NCBI GenBank assembly: GCA_903898725.1
Contig: CAIUGQ010000095.1
Span: 1 to 8,913 of the forward strand
DNA length: 8,913 bases
Source: an uncultured Burkholderiales bacterium
GTDB lineage: Bacteria > Pseudomonadota > Gammaproteobacteria > Burkholderiales > Burkholderiaceae_E
Direction of reading: 5' to 3'
The notes beneath the pieces are model-generated. The model had not been told where the DNA came from, did not search any database, and worked only from the letters and a program-made list of their open reading frames with translations. Shown piece after piece: positions 6,062 to 8,913 of the stretch (positions are counted from its first letter, which is position 1; the number at the start of each line of letters is the position of its first letter). The position numbers and the translations under genes were made by a program.

Positions 6062-6386
6062 GCCCGTGGCCGCGCGCACGGCGCTGCGCTTCGCCGCTGC
6101 GGCCGCGCTCGTGCTCGTCGCCTGGTTCGCCGGGCTGGGCGTGCTGGCGCGGTGGGCGGAGCCGACCCGCGAGGTGCTGGTGCTGGTCGAGCCCGGCGGG
6201 GCGGCGGCGCTGCTGTCCCGGGCGCCGGTCCTCGCGATCGATGCACCGGCCGGCTGGCTGCGGGTTCGCGGCGAGTCGCCCGGCTTCGTCGCCGAGCTCT
6301 ATGCCTCGGGCGCGCGGCTGGTGCTGCCGGCGGCCGGGTCCGGCTGCCGCACGCCGCCTCCCGGACGCTCGCGCGGCGGCGCCTGA
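6045..6386 (+). CDS. Small single-span membrane protein, unknown function
   Basis: A 113-residue protein starting at the ATG at 6045, inside the last codons of the preceding gene (17-base overlap), so translation is probably by re-initiation. An in-frame GTG at 6066 is an alternative start just after the upstream stop; the choice does not affect the rest. Residues 9-33 (TALRF ... GVLARWA) form one membrane segment. The following 80 residues read as a small beta-rich extracytoplasmic domain (EVLVLVEPGGAAALL, VLAIDAPAGWLRVRG, FVAELYASGARLVLP), ending in a Cys-containing Pro/Gly/Arg tail. No family recognised. Its position as last gene of the four-gene block and its topology suggest that it works with the 360-residue protein or the oxidase. 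Confidence 0.6.
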   Translation: MSTTTEPVAARTALRFAAAAALVLVAWFAGLGVLARWAEPTREVLVLVEPGGAAALLSRAPVLAIDAPAGWLRVRGESPGFVAELYASGARLVLPAAGSGCRTPPPGRSRGGA

Positions 6387-6396
6387 GGGCCGCTTT

Positions 6397-6417
6397 CCCG
6401 CGAGGCGCGTCCGCGGG
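6397..6417 (+). terminator. Short hairpin after the four-gene block
   Basis: CCCGCG (6397-6402) pairs with CGCGGG (6412-6417) across a 9-base loop, 11 bases after the stop at 6386. It lies in the 170-base gap before the peroxidase gene. There is no T-tract, so this is a weak candidate. I saw no convincing promoter for the peroxidase in the rest of the gap. Confidence 0.25.
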
Positions 6418-6556
6418 TGCTGCCCGACGGCCGTCCGACCCGCCTGCGCCACCGCCGGTACGCGCGTGCACGGTTCCTCCACATTCGGCATCTAGCGTCC
6501 GTCCTGTCGCCGCAGGTCCGGCGGCGCTCAACGGAGCCCCGCGGGGCCGCGCTCTC

Positions 6557-7873
6557 ATGACGACGATCCGACATCCCAGTGTTTCGCGGCCCTTGGCCGC
6601 CTGCGGTGCCCTGCTCCTCGCGCTGGCCCTCGCGGCCTGCGGGGGCGGCGGCGACACGCCGACCGCACCCGCCGCCGCGCCGGTCGCGACCGCTCCGACG
6701 GCCGCCGACGCGGACCCGACCGCTGCGAACGATCCGCCGGCCGACGTCGCTGTCGTCGCGCCCGATCCGCTCGCGACGAGCACCGCCGGCACCAAGGCGC
6801 TGTCGGTCACCGCGGCGAGCTGGCTCGACCTCGACCTGCTGCAGCTCGCGAACTACGCCGCGCCCACGCTGCCCGTCCACTACGACGGCCGCGTCCGCGC
6901 GATCGACAACGTCTCGCTCACCGACCCGGTGTCGAACCGGGTCGCGACGCTCGGGCGCGTGCTGTTCAACGACAAGCGGCTGAGCGTGAACGACGCGGTG
7001 TCCTGCGCGTCCTGCCACCAGCAGGCGATCGGCTTCGACGACCCGGCGCGCTTCAGTGCGGGCTTCGCCGGCACGCAGTTCACCACCGCGCACGCGATGC
7101 GGCTGGGCAACCTGCGCTACTGGCGCCCGGGCACGATGTTCTGGGACCGCCGCGCCGCGAGCTTCGAGGCACAGGCCACGCAGCCGATCCAGCATCCGGT
7201 GGAGATGGGGTTCGATGCGGCCGCCGGCGGCATGGCCGCGCTGGTCGCGAAGATGAACACGCTGCCCTACTACCCCGAGCTCTTCGAGTTCGCGTTCGGG
7301 GATGCCACCATCAGCGAGGCGCGCATCCAGCGCGCGCTCGCGCACTTCGAGCGCGCGATGGTCTCGGCGGGCAGCGCCTGGGACACGGCCTATGCGCTCA
7401 ACTACGACCCGGCGCTCGCCGACCGCGGCCTGTCGCTGCCGGCTCGCGGCTTCACCGCGCAGCAGGAACGCGGCCGGGTGCTGTTCGTCATGGCGCCGCA
7501 GCAGGGCGGGCTCGGCTGCGCCGGCTGCCACGTGCCGCCGACCTTCGCGCTCAACCAGAACTCGCGCAGCAACGGCCTGGATGCCGGCGAGACGGTGATC
7601 TTCAAGTCGCCGTCGCTCAAGAACGTCGCGCTCGGCACCGCCTTCATGCATGACGGACGGTTCTCGAGCCTCGCGCAGGTCGTCGAGCACTACAACTCCG
7701 GCGTGCAGGACGGCCCCGCGCTCGACAACCGGCTGCGTCAGCCCAACGGCGGTCCGCCGCGCCGTCTCAACCTGAGCGCTGCCGACAAGCAGGCGCTGGT
7801 CGCCTTCATGGGCACGCTGACCGACACCGCCTTCACGGCCGACGCGAAGTTCGCGAGTCCGTTCCGCCGCTGA
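6557..7873 (+). CDS. Di-heme cytochrome c peroxidase (MauG/BCCP family), lipoprotein
   Basis: A 438-residue envelope haemoprotein. The N terminus is a lipoprotein leader, with a hydrophobic core (about residues 12-27) and LAAC with the candidate lipidated C28. A disordered Ala/Pro/Thr/Asp-rich linker follows to about residue 80. Two CXXCH haem c sites are present: CASCH at 150-154 (7004-7018) and CAGCH at 321-325 (7517-7531). Between them FWDRRAASFEAQATQPIQHP and VEMGF match the conserved FWDGR...NPVEMG block of the family. TAFMHDGRFSSL after the second site carries the methionine in the position of the usual axial ligand. These enzymes reduce H2O2 or carry out MauG-like oxidations, taking electrons from small cytochromes or quinol. 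The frame is open upstream to 6152, but only the ATG at 6557 gives a leader. No clear Shine-Dalgarno precedes it (GGAG is 20 bases away). Confidence 0.92.
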   Translation: MTTIRHPSVSRPLAACGALLLALALAACGGGGDTPTAPAAAPVATAPTAADADPTAANDPPADVAVVAPDPLATSTAGTKALSVTAASWLDLDLLQLANYAAPTLPVHYDGRVRAIDNVSLTDPVSNRVATLGRVLFNDKRLSVNDAVSCASCHQQAIGFDDPARFSAGFAGTQFTTAHAMRLGNLRYWRPGTMFWDRRAASFEAQATQPIQHPVEMGFDAAAGGMAALVAKMNTLPYYPELFEFAFGDATISEARIQRALAHFERAMVSAGSAWDTAYALNYDPALADRGLSLPARGFTAQQERGRVLFVMAPQQGGLGCAGCHVPPTFALNQNSRSNGLDAGETVIFKSPSLKNVALGTAFMHDGRFSSLAQVVEHYNSGVQDGPALDNRLRQPNGGPPRRLNLSAADKQALVAFMGTLTDTAFTADAKFASPFRR

Positions 7874-7882
7874 GCGCGGCGG
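7864..7882. terminator. Perfect 7-bp hairpin between convergent peroxidase and M23-like genes
   Basis: CCGCCGC (7864-7870) pairs perfectly with GCGGCGG (7876-7882) around the loop TGAGC, which contains the peroxidase stop codon. The two convergent stops are only 19 bases apart (7874-7892), so a shared terminator would have to lie here. No T-tract is present on either strand; termination is inferred from position. Confidence 0.4.
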
Positions 7883-7892
7883 CGCGCCGGGC

Positions 7893-8913
7893 TCAGCGGA
7901 CCGTGAGCTCGCGCGTCGTGCTGACCAGCTCGTTGCCGTCGCGGGTCAGCGTGTAGCTCGCCCGATAGGTGCCGGGCGCCCACGTGCTCGGCGGTGCGCG
8001 CCGCGCGATCTGCAGCAGCCCGGCCGCCCGCGCGGCCTCGGCGACGAACTCGTGCCGGGCGATCGGACGCCCGTCCGGGTCGAGCACCCGCAGCAGCTCG
8101 CGGTCGCCGGGGCGCACGCCGACGCGGCGCACCCAGAACGACAGGTGCGTCGACTCGCGGGTGACCGGCGGCAGGTCGCCGGCCTGCAGCCCCGCCGCGT
8201 CCAGATCCTTGGCGGCGAAGCCCGCGTCGAGCACGCCGGTGGCGAGGTAGCCGAGCGCGGTCAGCGCCTCCGGCGTCCAGCGCGCGTCGCTCGACGCACC
8301 GCAGGCGCCCGACGGGTCCGGGCGGAACGGATCGAGTGCCCGACCGTCCCGCACGACGGCGAAGCCCATCAGCGCCGCGTTGGAGGTGCCCCAGCGGAAC
8401 GCGGTGACCCGGCCCAGCACCTCGCCGCGGCTGACGGTGCGACCGACCGGCACGTCGCCGGTCGTGGTGTCGAAGCGGTAGACGGTCCGCCAGCCGGCGC
8501 CGTGGTCGACGGTCAGGCCGCTTTCGCCGCGCGCCACCACGCGGCCGTCGGCGGCGGCGACGATGGCCACGTCGCGCCGCGCCAGGTGCTCGCCGAGCAG
8601 CGTGAAGCGCGTGTAGACGCTGCGCGGCACGCTGCGGCTGCCGCAGGCGAAGTCGCGCTGCTCGCCATGGTCGAAGAAGTCGAGCGCGGCGCACTCCTGG
8701 CCGATCGCACAGCGCACTGGCAGGTCGAAGCGGGGGGCGCGGGCCGGGTCCGCGGATGGGGAAGGGGACGGGGACGGTGACGGGGGCGGGGACGCCGAGG
8801 CGGGCGAGGACTGCGACGGCGACGGCGCAGGCGCCGGTGCCGGCGCAGGTGCAGGCGCAGGTGCAGGCGCCGGCGCCGGCGCCGGCGCAGGTGCAGGTGC
8901 AGGCGATGCGGAC
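7893..8913 (-). CDS. M23 (LytM-like) peptidase homologue lacking zinc ligands, 5' end outside window
   Basis: The frame is open to the window end, so the N terminus is missing; the GTG at 8717 is an internal valine. From the N-terminal side come an Ala-Pro tract, a Ser-Pro tract and then the globular part (about 275 residues, numbered here from the valine). The globular part begins with the Cys-rich lead-in of proteobacterial M23 proteins (RCAIGQECAALDFFDHG ... FACG). It keeps AAADGRVVARG, LTVDHGAGWRTVY, VSRGEVLGRV and RDGRALDPF in order, followed by the accessory C-terminal domain (HLSFWVRRVGVRPGDRELLR ... WAPGTYRASYTL). Where active relatives have GHxGTDF it reads RSVYTRF (S33, R37), YCHL reads YRFD, and HLHF reads LMGF. 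All expected zinc-binding positions are therefore changed and it is probably not a peptidase. It is likely periplasmic or outer-membrane attached. Confidence 0.8.
   Translation of the reverse strand, partial: SASPAPAPAPAPAPAPAPAPAPAPAPAPAPSPSQSSPASASPPPSPSPSPSPSADPARAPRFDLPVRCAIGQECAALDFFDHGEQRDFACGSRSVPRSVYTRFTLLGEHLARRDVAIVAAADGRVVARGESGLTVDHGAGWRTVYRFDTTTGDVPVGRTVSRGEVLGRVTAFRWGTSNAALMGFAVVRDGRALDPFRPDPSGACGASSDARWTPEALTALGYLATGVLDAGFAAKDLDAAGLQAGDLPPVTRESTHLSFWVRRVGVRPGDRELLRVLDPDGRPIARHEFVAEAARAAGLLQIARRAPPSTWAPGTYRASYTLTRDGNELVSTTRELTVR
8757..8903 (-). repeat. Ala-Pro / Ser-Pro linker-encoding tandem hexanucleotide tract
   Basis: Read on the minus strand, 8903 to 8823 encodes Pro-(Ala-Pro)13 and 8780 to 8757 encodes (Ser-Pro)4, with a Ser/Pro/Ala/Gln-rich bridge between. 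On the plus strand the first part is an imperfect repeat of six-base units such as GCAGGT, GCAGGC and GCCGGC. The amino-acid pattern is regular in only this frame, which supports it as coding. Such linkers are extended, flexible spacers that hold a domain away from a membrane anchor. The repeat may continue past the window. Confidence 0.85.

Noticed and set aside
3602..6079. An 825-codon open frame on the minus strand, opposite the oxidase, membrane and unknown genes
   Set aside because: Its translation is Arg/His/Asp/Gln-rich without domains or hydrophobic core, as expected of an antisense shadow in very GC-rich DNA. The plus-strand genes have clear family motifs, signal peptides and membrane segments.
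6299..7690. Minus-strand frame of 463 codons opposite the peroxidase
   Set aside because: Shadow of the CXXCH-containing peroxidase; Arg/Val/Glu-rich with no recognisable motif.
8715..8717. GTG as the start codon of the M23-like protein
   Set aside because: The frame continues upstream with a coherent Ser-Pro and Ala-Pro linker to the window edge, there is no leader after this GTG, and the Cys-rich lead-in begins right at it.
8052..8780. Plus-strand frame of 242 codons opposite the M23-like gene
   Set aside because: Composition is typical of a shadow frame. The minus strand keeps the ordered M23 blocks and a regular Ala-Pro linker.
8820..8913. CRISPR array or minisatellite unrelated to coding
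   Set aside because: There are no spacers. The six-base period maps exactly to Ala-Pro codons in the frame of the adjacent protein.

Overview
The window is very GC-rich (roughly 70%), with dense coding and G/C-biased third positions. Two proteins have lipoprotein leaders, one oxidase has an apparent Tat-type leader, and there is an envelope di-heme peroxidase. Together these point to a Gram-negative proteobacterium, most likely a betaproteobacterium of the Burkholderiales. That placement is an inference from composition and gene content; no marker gene is present. I found no rRNA, tRNA, CRISPR array, insertion sequence or phage gene.

Layout. (1) 1-2085, + strand: the C-terminal end of an AtuA-family protein (DUF1446), a separate small AtuA-associated domain protein, and an NAD(P)-dependent SDR resembling the PRISE / progesterone 5-beta-reductase group. 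The close spacing suggests one catabolic operon that begins before the window, probably for an acyclic terpenoid or other branched acyl substrate. (2) 2132-2917: a minus-strand YbjQ-family (UPF0145) gene convergent with the SDR, and, divergent from it, a very small His/Trp/Gly-rich lipoprotein. (3) 3050-6386, + strand: four tightly packed genes. They encode an exported FAD-dependent oxidase of the VAO/PCMH fold, a four-helix membrane protein resembling DUF4383, a 360-residue membrane-anchored protein of unknown family, and a 113-residue single-span protein whose start overlaps the previous stop. A plausible sigma70-type promoter lies in front of the oxidase. (4) 6557-7873, + strand: a lipoprotein-type di-heme cytochrome c peroxidase (MauG/BCCP family). 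(5) 7893-8913, - strand, running off the window: an envelope protein with an Ala-Pro/Ser-Pro linker and an M23 (LytM-like) peptidase domain that appears to have lost every zinc ligand.

The most notable items are the apparently dead M23 peptidase and the oxidase/membrane/unknown-protein module at 3050-6386. A G-quadruplex-capable repeat sits exactly at a stop/start junction inside that module. All functional statements rest on motif reading by eye; no database search was possible.
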